The notes under the pieces: generated by a model
The model's database searches: none
Told to the model about the DNA's origin: nothing
Seen by the model: the letters and a program-made list of their open reading frames with translations, nothing else
Assembly: GCA_030278955.1 (NCBI GenBank)
Contig: JAOANR010000005.1
Location: forward strand, 5,747,431 to 5,811,430
DNA: 64,000 nucleotides
Source of the DNA: Hygrophila difformis
Lineage: Eukaryota; Streptophyta; Magnoliopsida; Lamiales; Acanthaceae
Reading direction: 5' to 3'
Program-made: the position numbers and the translations under genes
In this document: piece by piece, positions 20,669-32,041 of the stretch
How positions within the stretch are numbered: the first letter of the stretch is position 1
Layout of the letters: the number at the start of each line of letters is the position of its first letter

Positions 20669-23209
20669 TAACACCCCGGTTTTGGTAACCCAGGCCGGGA
20701 TGCCACCGCCACACCTCCCTAGCAAGACACGGTTTCTCCGAGCTCACTAAAGAGATGCAAGGCTATGGTTTTTCAGAATTTAAAAATATTCAAACAGCCC
20801 ATTCATATATAATTTAAAGATAATACATCAAAGTTGCAGCGGAATTTAAATATAGGGCCAACATGGCCAAAACACGGGTTAAACAGGCCCGTTCATGATG
20901 TAATCCCCAAAAATTCCCAGTATGCATATGATGATGCATATTCTTCATTCTCTGTAAGAAAAAGGGGATAAATGGTTTGGGTCAGCAAAAACGCGCTGAG
21001 TAAGTTAACACATAGCATGGGTTAGGGGTTTCAAATCCTTTAATTAAATTAAAGGAAAATATGTTTTGAGCTTTTAAAAAATTCTTCCCGATACGCCACC
21101 ATCTCAAAAATATTTAATTTAGCCGGCAATCCGGCGGCCGCAGCCAATATCATAAAAACTAAGCTTTTTAATATATTTCCCGTTACGCCATCATCTCAAC
21201 AATATTTAATTTAGCCGGCAATCCGGCGGCCGCAGCCAATATCATAAAAACTAAGCTTTTTAATATATTTCTCGTTACGCCATCATCTCAACAATATATC
21301 ATTTAGCCGGTGATCCGGCGGCCGCAGCCAATATCAATAGTAACAGTTAGCCGGTGATCCGGCGGCCTCAGCCAATTTCAAAAGTATCATTTCTCAAAAT
21401 ATTTTTCGTTTCTTTTATAGTTCACCATTCACCAGGGCTCTTGTGACCGCAATCCTCATAATCAATATTTCCGCAGGAAATCATACAATCGCCCTTGGGG
21501 AATCTAACCCGCAAGAACTCAATACATCCTGGGGAATCTAACCCGCAGGAAAACATACAATCGCCCTTGGGGAATCTAACCCGCAAGAACTCAAATACAT
21601 CATAGGGAATCAAACCCGCATGAATCATATTGATAATGTCAAACTTGGTCACAAGTCCCCAATGTTTCAAAAGAATTCTTTTAAGAAAAATGTTTTTATT
21701 TGGTGTAACGGGATTTTTCAAAAGTATAGATATATCGTAATTCAACGTCTCGACCGTTTGTTTCGAATTTCAAAATCTCTTCGATTTAAAATCATTTGGC
21801 GTCACAGTTTACGCCTTTTTGGGTTAAAAATCCATTTCTTAGGCGATTGATTTGAAATTTTCACATCAACTCAAAAACATCCCAACGAACAACTTTCGTG
21901 TTTTAAGTTTTTCGGAAAAACGATGGGAAGCATGTCAAAAATCTAGTTTTGTACAGAATCAAAAAGCTGTCAGGATTCAGGTTTGACAACGTTAAAAGAT
22001 TCGACTTTTTATCATATCAAATGGACTCCAAAAATTCTGAAATTTTACAGAGACATTCTAGACTTGATTTCCAACAACTTTTGTTTAGATCATGAAGATT
22101 GGTTCGGACTAGAAATGATAGGAATTAGCTCCTCAAGTTCGGTTATGAAATCTGTCATCCTTTGACAATTCCTAAAAACGCAGAATATGTCCGATACGAT
22201 TTGGGGTATTAAAACTTGATGAAAATTTCTGAAAGTTTTACACAATATAGCTTATGATCTTTGGATCAAAATCTTAGTTTTGAGTTTTCAGGTTTGAACA
22301 CTCGAAGTAATAGAAATATGCTCATCAAGTCCGGTTATGAAATCTGTCAAGGTTCGTGAATTTGGTTCTAACGCAGATCGGATCGGCTCAGATTCGGAGG
22401 CTCAAATCTCAACGAAAAATTCTAAAAACTTACAGTAATGTTCTAAACTCATAGATCTACAATTCTTATGTTCAACACCAATCCTAGATCGGCCTAGATC
22501 CAAGGTCAAAATAACCAACAAGTTTGAATAAAGAATCTATCACTATTTCAAGATCTAAGTCGATGGCAGGTCTGTTCATGGTCATTTTCGGATACCAAAA
22601 CACGATGAAAAATTATGAAATTTTTACAGTAGCTAGATTAATGTCTTAGGAATGTTTTTCATGTTTTGGGTTTTTCCGTTTGAAGACTTTTAAGGGTTCG
22701 AAAAATTCATACGAAAACGCTGCACTGGGGGTTTTTCTTGTTGACAGATTTTAGAGTTTTTAAAACTCTATGTTTGGTTGCATTTTAAGTCACCCAAAAC
22801 CATAGTAAGGTTAACTTACAGTGGGGATGATGTTTAGGAGGTCACGGGGTTGTCCGGAATCCACGGGATGTCACGAACGAATCTCCTCCACCCGATTTAT
22901 TCTTCCTTTGGCTCCGATTTGTATTTGAATATGAAGATTCGTAAGTTAGGATGATGGTTATGATCTTAAAACCATAAGGAAACTTGATTTACATCTTACC
23001 AACAATACAAAGCTTGCAATCCTTGATCTACACACTTCCTCGGTCGGATTTGGTTGCCGGAAATTCGCCGGAAAGTCGCCGGAAGGTAAGAATTTGGTGG
23101 ATTTGGTTTTTGGGAGAGTTTGGGATGAAGAAGGGATGATAATGGCTGATAATGGGGTGTTGGGGATGAATTTTGGCCATAAAAGGGACAAAATCCGACA
23201 ATAGTGCGG
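20669..23209 (-). repeat. 5' LTR of nested element, direct part (copy B)
   Basis: Collinear with copy A (offset 3481), from its third base to the GTGCGG before the CTACAGTA cluster. It shows only scattered substitutions, such as the C/G change at 20843. At 23210 it stops matching copy A and passes through a short mixed spacer into an inverted copy of itself. Confidence 0.9.
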
Positions 23210-23261
23210 TACTTTCCGGCGAATTTCCGGCAAAATCCGACAAAATCCGACAATAATGGAT

Positions 23262-24079
23262 TTGGTTTTTGTCCCTTTTATGGCCAAAATTCATCCCCAA
23301 CACCCCATTATCAGCCATTATCATCCCTTCTTCATCCCAAACTCTCCCAAAAACCAAATCCACCAAATTTTTACCTTCCGGCGACTTTCCGGCGAATTTC
23401 CGGCAACCAAATCCGACCGAGGAAGTGTGTAGATCAAGGATTGCAAGCTTTGTATTGTTGGTAAGATGTAAATCAAGTTTCCTTATGGTTTTAAGATCAT
23501 AACCATCATCCTAACTTACGAATCTTCATATTCAAATACAAATCGGAGCCAAAGGAAGAATAAATCGGGTGGAGGAGATTCGTTCGTGACATCCCGTGGA
23601 TTCCGGACAACCCCGTGACCTCCTAAACATCATCCCCACTGTAAGTTAACCTTACTATGGTTTTGGGTGACTTAAAATGCAACCAAACATAGAGTTTTAA
23701 AAACTCTAAAATCTGTCAACAAGAAAAACCCCCAGTGCAGCGTTTTCGTATGAATTTTTCGAACCCTTAAAAGTCTTCAAACGGAAAAACCCAAAACATG
23801 AAAAACATTCCTAAGACATTAATCTAGCTACTGTAAAAATTTCATAATTTTTCATCGTGTTTTGGTATCCGAAAATGACCATGAACAGACCTGCCATCGA
23901 CTTAGATCTTGAAATAGTGATAGATTCTTTATTCAAACTTGTTGGTTATTTTGACCTTGGATCTAGGCCGATCTAGGATTGGTGTTGAACATAAGAATTG
24001 TAGATCTATGAGTTTAGAACATTACTGTAAGTTTTTAGAATTTTTCGTTGAGATTTGAGCCTCCGAATCTGAGCCGATC
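23262..24079 (+). repeat. Inverted copy of LTR segment (palindrome arm)
   Basis: About 0.8 kb is the reverse complement of copy B from roughly 23190 back to 22377. It starts in GTCCCTTTTATGGCC and ends at GGCTCAGATT/AATCTGAGCC and GCCGATCCGA. With copy B it forms a large near-perfect palindrome with a spacer of about 60-70 bases at 23200-23265 made of CCGGCGAATTTCCGGC and repeats of AAAATCCGAC. Confidence 0.9.
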
Positions 24080-24677
24080 CGATTTATTCTTCCTTTGGCT
24101 CCGATTTGTATTTGAATATGAAGATTCGTAAGTTAGGATGATGGTTATGATCTTAAAACCATAAGGAAACTTGATTTACATCTTACCAACAATACAAAGC
24201 TTGCAATCCTTGATCTACACACTTCCTCGGTCGGATTTGGTTGCCGGAAATTCGCCGGAAAGTCGCCGGAAGGTAAGAATTTGGTGGATTTGGTTTTTGG
24301 GAGAGTTTGGGATGAAGAAGGGATGATAATGGCTGATAATGGGGTGTTGGGGATGAATTTTGGCCATAAAAGGGACAAAATCCGACAATAGTGCGGCTGC
24401 TACAGTAGTGCTACAGTACTGCTACAGTAGCCGCACATGCTACAGTAACTTTTTGATTTTTTTTTTTTTTTTTTTTTAATATTAAGATTCCTTATCTACA
24501 AAAATAAAAATCATAATGTGGGAATTATCCGTGATTGTTGGGACAATTCGATAAACTCGTTTCGAGTTGCTATCTTTCGATAAATAATAAATTCCGCTCT
24601 CTCGGAATTATTTCGGTTTAAATCCAATTCTTTATTTTTGGATTTAAATTTTCGATGGCGATTTCTCGGGTATTACA
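24080..24677 (-). repeat. 5' LTR of nested element, direct end part (copy C)
   Basis: It restarts the LTR at CCGATTTATTCTTCC (equivalent to 19412) and runs without gap to the terminal TATTACA. About 300 bp of it (equivalent to 19412-19728) is therefore present three times in this LTR: direct, inverted, direct. The joint lies in a shared CCGAT. Confidence 0.9.
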
Positions 24678-25815
24678 AGTACGTCAAAAGCCCTTAGGAC
24701 TCATGAAACCATTGGAAATCCCGAGTTGGAAATGGGATAGTATATCAATGGATTTTGTTTCAGGACTACCACGATCACCAAAAGGAATGAATAAAATTTG
24801 GGTAGTTGTTGATAGATTGACAAAGATTGCGATCTTCATACCAATGAAGGATACATGGTCTATGGATAAATTAGCAAGAGCATATATCAATAACGTGGTT
24901 CGACGACATGGAGTACCACATGATATAATCTCTGATAGAGACAACAGATTTGTCTCTCATTTTTGGACCAAGCTGCAAGAAGCTCTTGGTACCCAAATTA
25001 AAATGAGCACCGCTTTTCACCCGATGACGGATGGACAAACAGAAAGGACAATCCAAACACTGGAGGACATGCTGAGAGCATGCGTTCTTGAATTTAAAGG
25101 AAGTTGGGAAAGGCATCTACCTTTGATAGAGTTCTCTTACAATAACAGCTATCATGCTAGTATAGGTATGGCACCGTTTGAGGCACTCTATGGACGCAAG
25201 TGCCGAAGCCCATTATGTTGGGAAAAATGTGATAATTCTATTGTGGTTGGGCCGCAACTCATTGAAGACATGACCCAAAAGATCAAGATGATCCAAGGGA
25301 AAATGAAGGCAACACAAGATCGACAGAAAAGTTATGCCGATGTTAGGCGACAAGACCTAGAATTTCAAGTTGGAGATAAGGTTATGCTGAAAATATCACC
25401 TATGAAAGGAGTGATGCGTTTTGGAAAGCGAGGAAAGTTAAGTCCTCGATATATTGGACCGTATGACATTCTGGAACGAGTCGGAACCCTGGCATACAGA
25501 CTAGCCCTACCGCCACAACTATCTCGAGTGCACAATGTGTTCCATGTTTCACAGTTAAAGAAATATGTGCGTGACCCAACCCATGTACTTCAACAGGAAG
25601 TAATTGAACTCAAAGAAGATCTAACTTATGAAGAGTATCCAATCCAAATACTCGATATCAAAGAAAGAACGACAAGGAACAAGACCACCCGGATTGTTAA
25701 AGTACTTTGGTCCAATCATGGTACGGAAGAAGCAACATGGGAACTAGAGGATGATATGAAGCAACGCTACCCCAATCTCTTTTTAAACGACCAAATAACA
25801 GTTATGGGGACATAA
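24678..25815 (+). pseudogene. Ty3/gypsy integrase core and chromodomain, distal part
   Basis: Integrase resumes in frame after the nested element. It carries the DDE core (WVVVDRLTKIAIF, SDRDNRFVSHFW, DGQTERTIQTLEDML) and a C-terminal integrase region (GKLSPRYIGPYDILERVG). A chromodomain follows (YEEYPIQILDIKER..VKVLWSNHGTEEATWELEDDM). Chromodomains of this class steer integration through chromatin marks. The codons before 24678 in this frame come from the inserted LTR and do not belong to it. The ORF ends MGT followed by TAA. Confidence 0.92.
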
Positions 25816-25992
25816 CTGTAGGCTTAAGGGGAGGAGGATGTAACCACCCGACACAATCTTGATAGGGTATGTTCAAAATCTCCTATTTTTTTTCTTTTCC
25901 ATTAACTTTTATCTTATATTCCGCATATTAGATTGCCATAGTATTTTTCATTAAAACTTCGAGGACGAAGTTGATTCTTAAGGAGGGTGGAT
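25816..25992 (+). promoter_or_regulatory. Gypsy 1 3' untranslated region with two polypurine tracts
   Basis: Two CTTAAG-led purine tracts each precede a TGTAA word: 25826-25842 (GGGGAGGAGGATGTAAC) and 25979-25995 (GGAGGGTGGATTGTAATACC). The second is the active one, adjacent to the 3' LTR. The first looks like a relic of an earlier LTR start. A CTTCGAGGACGAAG palindrome stands just before the second. Confidence 0.75.
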
Positions 25993-28900
25993 TGTAATAC
26001 CATAGAAATTACCCGAAATAATTGTAATTCACTAAAGAGACTTTTATTAAATATTTAATCACTTGCTTAAAGAATTAGTATATTGTTTTTTTTCTACAAA
26101 ACAACACTTGAAAAACTATATATGTAAATTTGTCTTTTCCAAAAGAAATATGAATTTCAATATCAAGGGTAATAGAATTATATAGTTTTTAAATCTATTG
26201 TTTAAATTATATATATAAGTTTTTATATATATACACATTGGTCTTGAAAATTTTTATGAGGATAGTATGTGAATATTTTAAGTACTTTGGTATTCATTAT
26301 GGAATAAATTTTTATAAAAATAAAAGTATGAGTTTTTATGTGAATCTATGAGAATTAACTTTTATATATAAGAAAATATATTCATAGATTATAATTTTTA
26401 TTTGATGATGACATGAAGACTTTGTGGTTTGAGTATTGTTATGAATAAAATAAAACCATGCAAGTATATTATTATTATCTTTTTGAAAGCACATTAATAT
26501 AAATACAATACTTGAAATAAATAAATAAATATTATATTATCATATCCAACTCATTGAGTATAAATGCATGCCACTAAATAATGGCAAGAATAATGATTTT
26601 TCTAGACAAGCTAATACTTCAATCATTTTCATGATACACTACTTACACAAATATAAGGTTAAAAAGCAATTGCAAGAAATTTTCTTCCTAAACAAATAGA
26701 TGAAAAATCAACATGATTAACAAGTGTCTTGGATGAATGGCTAGCAAAGAAAGGTGATCAATTATCTCTTGAACCCACCAAGATTAATAGCCTCCATAAT
26801 AGGCAAACCATTATGTTAATAGACAACATGATGGACAAAATTAATAGCCTCCCAAATTAATAGCCTCTTTGTTAGGCTATAAGGACCAAATGAGTGGATA
26901 CAAATACTTTAACCATTATTGCTCAAGACACACTTAATTGGATGATTGGTGAGGTTGTAATCACTCTCACAATGTGTCATGTTCAATTGTTCAAATCTTA
27001 GCCTATAAATAGAGGGAGTTTCTAGCCTTCAAACACACCAATCTCATCCATCTCATTAGCCAAATTCACTACCCATTTTATTCTTCAAAGTTCTCCCACA
27101 TAGTGAGCATATCTTAAGGATTGTGGAGTCTTGTAGGCTTGGCAACCTTCATCATTCTAAGAGTTCTAATTCTTCTCAACACTTGGTTAGTAAGATATCA
27201 TCCTTGAAACTTGTATCTTAGAGATCTAAATCTTTTATTTTTATACTATAAATTGATTTCCCTCTATTTGTCGAATTTCAGCGAAACCCGTAATTTGTGG
27301 TGCGAATCTTGTGTTATAACGGCCATTATCTTTGAATCTCCTTGGTCTTATACATCTATTCTGTAAGTTAACACTCTCTCTTTAAGTTTGGAGATCCTCA
27401 TCCATGTTTTAAGAGTACAAAACTAGAATTCCCTCATTATACCAACATCTGTCCGTTTTTCGTTTACGTAATGATCCATCTTTTTAAAATATTTTGGTTC
27501 ATTATACCTCAAAGGTTCCTTCATAAAACTTGTTCCTTATTGAGTTGAGTATATTTCTGGAAACTTTTATAATTTTTAGAACTCATATGAAAAAGTTATG
27601 GGATCCGCTTTATCGAAAGGTCGAAATCTCTTTTTGTTGAAATCTAAGAAATGATAGTGTTTCTGAAATCCTCATTTTTGAAGGTCTTAAGTGTTTCAAA
27701 CCTAAATGGTTTATTCATGAAAAATATTTATCTATATGTTATCTACCTTGTAGTAAAATTTTAGAATTTTTGGTCGCAAATTACTATTTTTAAAACCTGT
27801 TGAAAATTATAGAGTCACCATTGAATTTCTGACAGAATACATGTTCTGAAAAGAACTCAATTTTTGAACTATTTCCATACCTTATTTTGAAAAGTGTAAA
27901 ACATGAAACTTGTTCAACTATGTGTTGAGTATCTACAGTTTAAATTTCAAAGCAATCGCCTTTCATATGAATTTTTAAACTGACTTGGCGTAAACTGCGA
28001 CATTGGACTTGATATTTGGTCCAAATGAGAAATTGTTGGATTTTGAGATCCATGAAATGGTATTTTCATATCTATGAGATATTGATATGGGAGTTAAATG
28101 TTGAAATGATATTTGGCATTATTGAATGCCCTTGTTATGAGGTTACTCCCGTGAAATTGTTGAAAACTCTTTTAAAGAGGATATTATGTGGAAAAATTGT
28201 GAAAAACTCTTTTAAATCCATTGTGCACTATTAACTTGAGTAAGATGCCATACTTGATAGAGGGCTAATGCACTAGGGATGTGTCTTGCGGGGCCTCCCC
28301 CTCTAAATATGCCAAGACGGCATTGTTGATAAATTGTGCCAAAACGGCGTTGTTGCATGTATGAGTCTATACTCTTGGGTGTATCCGTGATGGGTTACCC
28401 AAGGCTCCGGAGTGTGTCTGTATATGAGTCCGCTGCATGCTGATCATGACTTATGATCGATATGATATGATATGATATATGGAAAATGGTGTCCTCTTGT
28501 GCATAGTTGCTACAATGGTAAGAATGAAAGTTATTTATTTTGTTAAAGGTAATGTGTGTGATCCTTTTTAAAAGAAAAAGTGAAAATTATTATTTTTAAA
28601 TGAGTGTCAACCATTATTTTAAAATCCACTTCTTAAAGTGGAGCGGGTTGACTTACTCAGTACCATTGTACTGATAAAAAGTTGTTGTGTTATCTTTTTA
28701 CAGATATTGGAGCTGACATGTGAACTGCATCTCATGACATGAGCATTTGGGGATGGGATTACCTTTCATCAAAAAGATTGTTGCTTTAAGGAACCACGTA
28801 CTTTTAATTATTAATGTCTTATATATTGCCTTTAGTTTATGCTTCCGCGTGAGAAAGAACAATGGCTTTGGTATTAAGTACTTTAAATTTTCTTATGACT

Positions 28901-29069
28901 ATATTTTATAAAATTGGCAATAATTTTTAAAGTCCATATTACAAAAATTTATATGTGAAGATATTTAGCCGTAGCACTTGTCAATTAAGTTAGCCAAAGG
29001 GCGAGCCTGACTGACAAGTGTGGCGGTAACATTCTGAAACCTTATGAGGATGAATTTCGGGGTGTTACA
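25993..29069 (+). repeat. 3' LTR of gypsy element 1 (3077 bp)
   Basis: It is collinear with 9757-12834 throughout, with the same termini. A few substitutions were seen, for example at 26420, 26667 and 26740. It is followed by the right tcttt duplication at 29070-29074. Confidence 0.95.
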
Positions 29070-29118
29070 TCTTTTACCATTGGAGAATGAGATGTAATAT
29101 ACTTTCCTTGTCGATTAG

Positions 29119-29601
29119 TCTATTCGTTCTTTCGCGGAAGCTTCAATGAACACTGATTTCCAGAAACGGTGGCCTCTACATCTTAGCACCAAAAATACCA
29201 TTCTCAAGAATTATGATGGAAGGTAGTGATATATGATTATTTCCTGCCTTCATTTTCTGTGACTCCCTTGCAATTTGAAGTCTCCCGCATTATTTTATAG
29301 AAGTATTATTTTTTTATCATTTCAATTCTTTCAGATTTAATGATATCTTCCAAGAAGTTTATGAACAAGAGTGGAGATCAAAGTTTGAAGCTGCTGGAAT
29401 CTGGTAATAGCTAAATGCATTGAAGAGGGGACTCCATTCAGACACAAATCTTTCTTTCAATTAATATATTTTATTGGTGCAATAGGTATGAGCATCGTCT
29501 CATAGATGATATGGTTGCTTATGCTCTGAAGAGCGAAGGAGGTTATGTTTGGGCGTGTAAAAACTACGATGGGGATGTTCAAAGTGACTTTTTAGCCCAA
29601 G
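29119..29601 (+). pseudogene. Captured NADP-isocitrate dehydrogenase fragment, part 2 (right of gypsy insertion)
   Basis: Three exons (29119-29222, 29335-29403, 29486-29601) with GT-AG borders continue the exon at 9373-9464. They encode [12 protein letters not shown]...[13 protein letters not shown], then FNDIFQEVYEQEW...AAGIW, then [20 protein letters not shown]...[13 protein letters not shown]. This is the clasp and small-domain part of NADP-isocitrate dehydrogenase (isocitrate to 2-oxoglutarate) and includes the YDGDVQSD segment with metal-binding aspartates. The exons read without stops, but the N-terminal third and the C-terminus are absent. Confidence 0.9.
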
Positions 29602-31300
29602 GTCTGCATAATATTATAGCATGTTAGCTTTTCCACTTTTCTTTCATATACAGAAATATAGGTCTCTCTTTTTGTACATTCAATTTAATCACTTTTCTCC
29701 CTGTTGCTCCAGTTCTTCGCTGGGTTCCCCAATTTTCTCGCCCTCCCTTGGCCTTCTGATAATGGTAACCGTCTTTCAACTATTTTTAAGTTATTTTTAA
29801 CGATTGATTGATGGTAGTTAGTAACGGAAATATTTTTCTACTGTCCCTCTTGTGTTTTTAGTAATTTAATTTTTTTTGTTGTGACTTATCTTATTATTTT
29901 TTGGTGTTAAATATCTTCTTTATTTCCTTTTATTCGTTTAGTGGTTTATAATGATAGGTTAATGTGAAACTATACAATGTGAAGTTATATTTTATTTGGT
30001 TGAATTTGTGGGTGATTAGTGGTGTCTTACTCTGTTGAACACTTAATAATTTTCTTATTTTTATTTTTTCATCTTCAGGCTTGCATTTTAAATTTCACAT
30101 ATAATATAGCTATTAATATCTTCTCAATATGCATGCTTGGACTGGGGATTTTACGAGGATTAGTTCTTTGAAGTCATGCCTTTTTATGGGCAATTAAATT
30201 ATTGGCCTTGCATTTTGGTATGTCCTTTTTAATTAGTCCCCTATTTACACTTGATATTGTTTTGTATATTTTGTTTCAGAAATTCCAAAGGTCATAGAGG
30301 CATTCAACGAAGATGTATCAAGTGGGCAACAAATAGAAGTAAGTGGGATGTTTGGAGTGGTATGTGTTTTTGATAAAACTAATGTTTTCCTCGATTAAAT
30401 TTTGATTTCCTAAGTACTAAATGAGGTATATTTGAAAACGAAGCATTAACTTCTTACATAAAAGATAAGTTCCAGTCACTTGATAAACCATATGGATATG
30501 CCGATCCAACAGTGCTAATTTACATTAGCTTTCATTGTATTTATTTAAATAGATGCTTGGTGGTAGACTGGTAGTAGTTCTAGGGTACGATTTGTGCTTC
30601 GATTCTCTCTGGAAATACAAAAATCAGGTATTTTTTATGTAATTATTTGTGAATGAAGCATAAGCCTTTCCATCCTTGGTGCATAACTCATGCCCTTGTG
30701 TTTGTCATAATGTCTGTATACATTTTCTTTTCTAGAGTATTTGCTCTATTGTGGTATCTATTGCTGCTCAAGTATCTATTACTAATTCATTAGGTATGAC
30801 TCCAGTAGTTTACCATCTAATGGGGAAGATCAATGCTCGGTAAAATATCCAACCCGAGTTAGCCCTTTTGCTCTTAATTTACCTTTATTTTTCCAAATTG
30901 TTTCCTTTTACAGTTTTGCCTCCATCAGAGATGGGTTGTAAACTGGCATATTGAATTCGGTATTTTTCTTATCTGCATGGCTCAGTATCAGTCATTTCAG
31001 TTGATAGAGAGTATGCTTTTCATTATATATATTTTGAGATATCAATGCTTGAAAAAGTGTATTGGATGTGTGCAGAAATTAAACAAGACAAGTTAAATGG
31101 GACAAGACAAGTTAAATGGGACGGATGGAGTATCATTTAGTTTTTGCTTCCTTCGCCCTACATACTTCCCTTGCGTACTTCCCTTGTAAATTAAATATTC
31201 AACACTTCTTTAAACATAATAAACATCATATAAAGAAACCACATACCCTCACCTACAATTATTTCTTCTTTTTCCATGAGCATTTGTTTACACTAAATAT
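29602..31300 (+). other. Distal Helitron segment with two unidentified exon-like blocks
   Basis: The stretch is AT-rich and intron-like. Two blocks have splice borders and open frames: 30280-30338 (IPKVIEAFNEDVSSGQQIE, donor GTAAGT) and 30553-30627 (MLGGRLVVVLGYDLCF..., donor GTATTT), which join in frame. They probably come from a fifth captured gene that I cannot name. Near 31085-31120 a word ACAAGTTAAATGGGAC is repeated in tandem. Confidence 0.45.
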
Positions 31301-31329
31301 GCTGTGCATCGCACAGCTTAATCAGCTAG
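31301..31329 (+). mobile_element. Helitron 3' terminus: hairpin plus CTAG
   Basis: GCTGTGC (31301-31307), loop ATC, GCACAGC (31311-31317) form a perfect 7-bp stem. After TTAATCAG comes CTAG at 31326-31329, followed by T. These match the known 3' end rule of Helitrons (hairpin, then CTRR, insertion before T). Confidence 0.65.
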
Positions 31330-31342
31330 TATATTTAATAAA

Positions 31343-31560
31343 AGAAATGGGTGATGGGTGGATTGGATGAAGGATTGGATGATGGATCGGGTGGTGGATG
31401 GGTGAGCCTAAATCCATCTCCGATCCGATCCGTCACCCGATCCACCCATCACCCGATAAAAATCCACTTTTTTTCGGGTTTTCGTCCATTTTATCGGATC
31501 GGGTGGATCGGGTTACGGTCGGGTGCGGGTGGAATTGCCATCCCTAATTACAATTCGATT
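31343..31560. repeat. GGGTGATGGGTGGA palindrome, probable hAT-MITE fragment
   Basis: GGGTGATGGGTGGA near 31348 is answered by TCCACCCATCACCC at 31441-31454, with further GGATCGGGTGGATCGGG words. The right edge GGAATTGCCATCCCTAA resembles the end of plant hAT-like MITEs that read TTAGGGATGGCAATTCC. The matching left end is absent, so the element is partial. The rest of 31330-31789 has nothing else of note. Confidence 0.45.
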
Positions 31561-31789
31561 TTTGGAAGTTGAAATTCTGTGGGATTCCGCAACTGATTTC
31601 TAGCTGTATAAAACGCGGAAATCATAAGCTAAAAATACGATTCCAGATATTCCTTCTCGTCCGAAGGACTGATTTCTTCTTCTTCTTTCAGAAGGAACGA
31701 GGTATTGATTCATCATCCATCGGCCATGTTTCTCCTTTTCATTATTTTCTTCCCTTCTTTTCGCCTGAAAAAAATAAAATAACAATATA

Positions 31790-32041
31790 CTTCCTCCGTC
31801 CCATGGCCTCTTTTGACTTTTCTCATTGTTCATTATTTAACTTTGATTCAATTTTATTATATTGATACAAGAAGAGAAAAATAGTCAAGTGTGGTCTTGT
31901 TAGAATCGTCTAATTGTATAATTTTAAAATATACATTTTATATGATTTTTATTTATACCGATTTTTAGATATACAGCGTTTAACAATTACATTGGATATT
32001 GTGCAAAAAAGAAAGTGACCGCTTTTAATGGGAGGAGGGAG
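31790..32041 (+). mobile_element. Stowaway MITE (252 bp)
   Basis: The terminal inverted repeats CTTCCTCCGTCCCA and TGGGAGGAGGGAG are flanked by TA on both sides (31788-31789, 32042-32043). The CTCCCTCCGTCCC end and TA target define plant Stowaway (Tc1/mariner) elements. The region 32044-32441 shows no feature. Confidence 0.85.

Larger units (their letters stand above)
17186..24677 (-). mobile_element. Nested LTR retrotransposon, reverse orientation, internally deleted and rearranged
   Basis: The 7.5-kb insertion in gypsy 1 integrase has a perfect agtac duplication. Its layout on the + strand is LTR (17186-20009), internal remnant (20010-20668), then a second LTR broken into a direct part (20669-23209), an inverted part (about 23262-24079) and a direct end (about 24080-24677). 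Polypurine tracts read on the minus strand, so 17186-20009 is the 3' LTR. The internal part keeps only the end of pol (ATGGGGACATAA, as in gypsy 1) and the region after it. Primer site, gag and nearly all pol are missing. It is a non-autonomous deletion derivative of a Tekay-like relative. Confidence 0.88.
9757..29069 (+). mobile_element. Chromodomain Ty3/gypsy element, young, itself split by a nested insertion
   Basis: The element is bounded by two nearly identical 3.08-kb LTRs and a perfect tcttt duplication. Internally it has a tRNA-iMet primer site, gag, protease, RT, RNase H, integrase and a C-terminal chromodomain, in gypsy order. Large LTRs plus chromodomain fit the Tekay/Del lineage of chromoviruses. 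About ten base differences were noticed between the LTRs on reading (not a computed alignment), so insertion looks recent. The copy is disabled by a frame change at 15022, a stop at 16735-16737, and the 7.5-kb insertion at 17186. It sits in the isocitrate dehydrogenase fragment of the presumed Helitron. Confidence 0.95.
5002..31329 (+). mobile_element. Putative gene-capturing Helitron (5' end unresolved)
   Basis: Genomic fragments with introns from at least four unrelated genes lie head-to-tail on the + strand: CDKC kinase, SEC12-like WD40, 6-phosphofructokinase and NADP-isocitrate dehydrogenase. The array ends at a hairpin (GCTGTGC ATC GCACAGC, 31301-31317) followed eight bases later by CTAG and then T. 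Helitron 3' ends are known to have a short hairpin about 10 bases before CTRR and to insert between A and T. Capture of several intron-containing fragments in one orientation is also typical. Removing the gypsy insertion 9757-29069 leaves about 7 kb of element. The 5' TC terminus was not found; the left limit given is only the first fragment, and the copia element may have inserted into it or removed it. No RepHel gene is present, so it would be non-autonomous. Confidence 0.6.

Noticed and set aside
20669..24677. Two independent LTR insertions instead of one rearranged LTR
   Set aside because: Only one agtac target duplication pair bounds the whole block and no extra duplications are seen at the inner joints, which instead show short shared sequence.
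28016..28234. 72-codon ORF in the gypsy 1 3' LTR
   Set aside because: Interrupted in the otherwise nearly identical 5' LTR; no homology seen.
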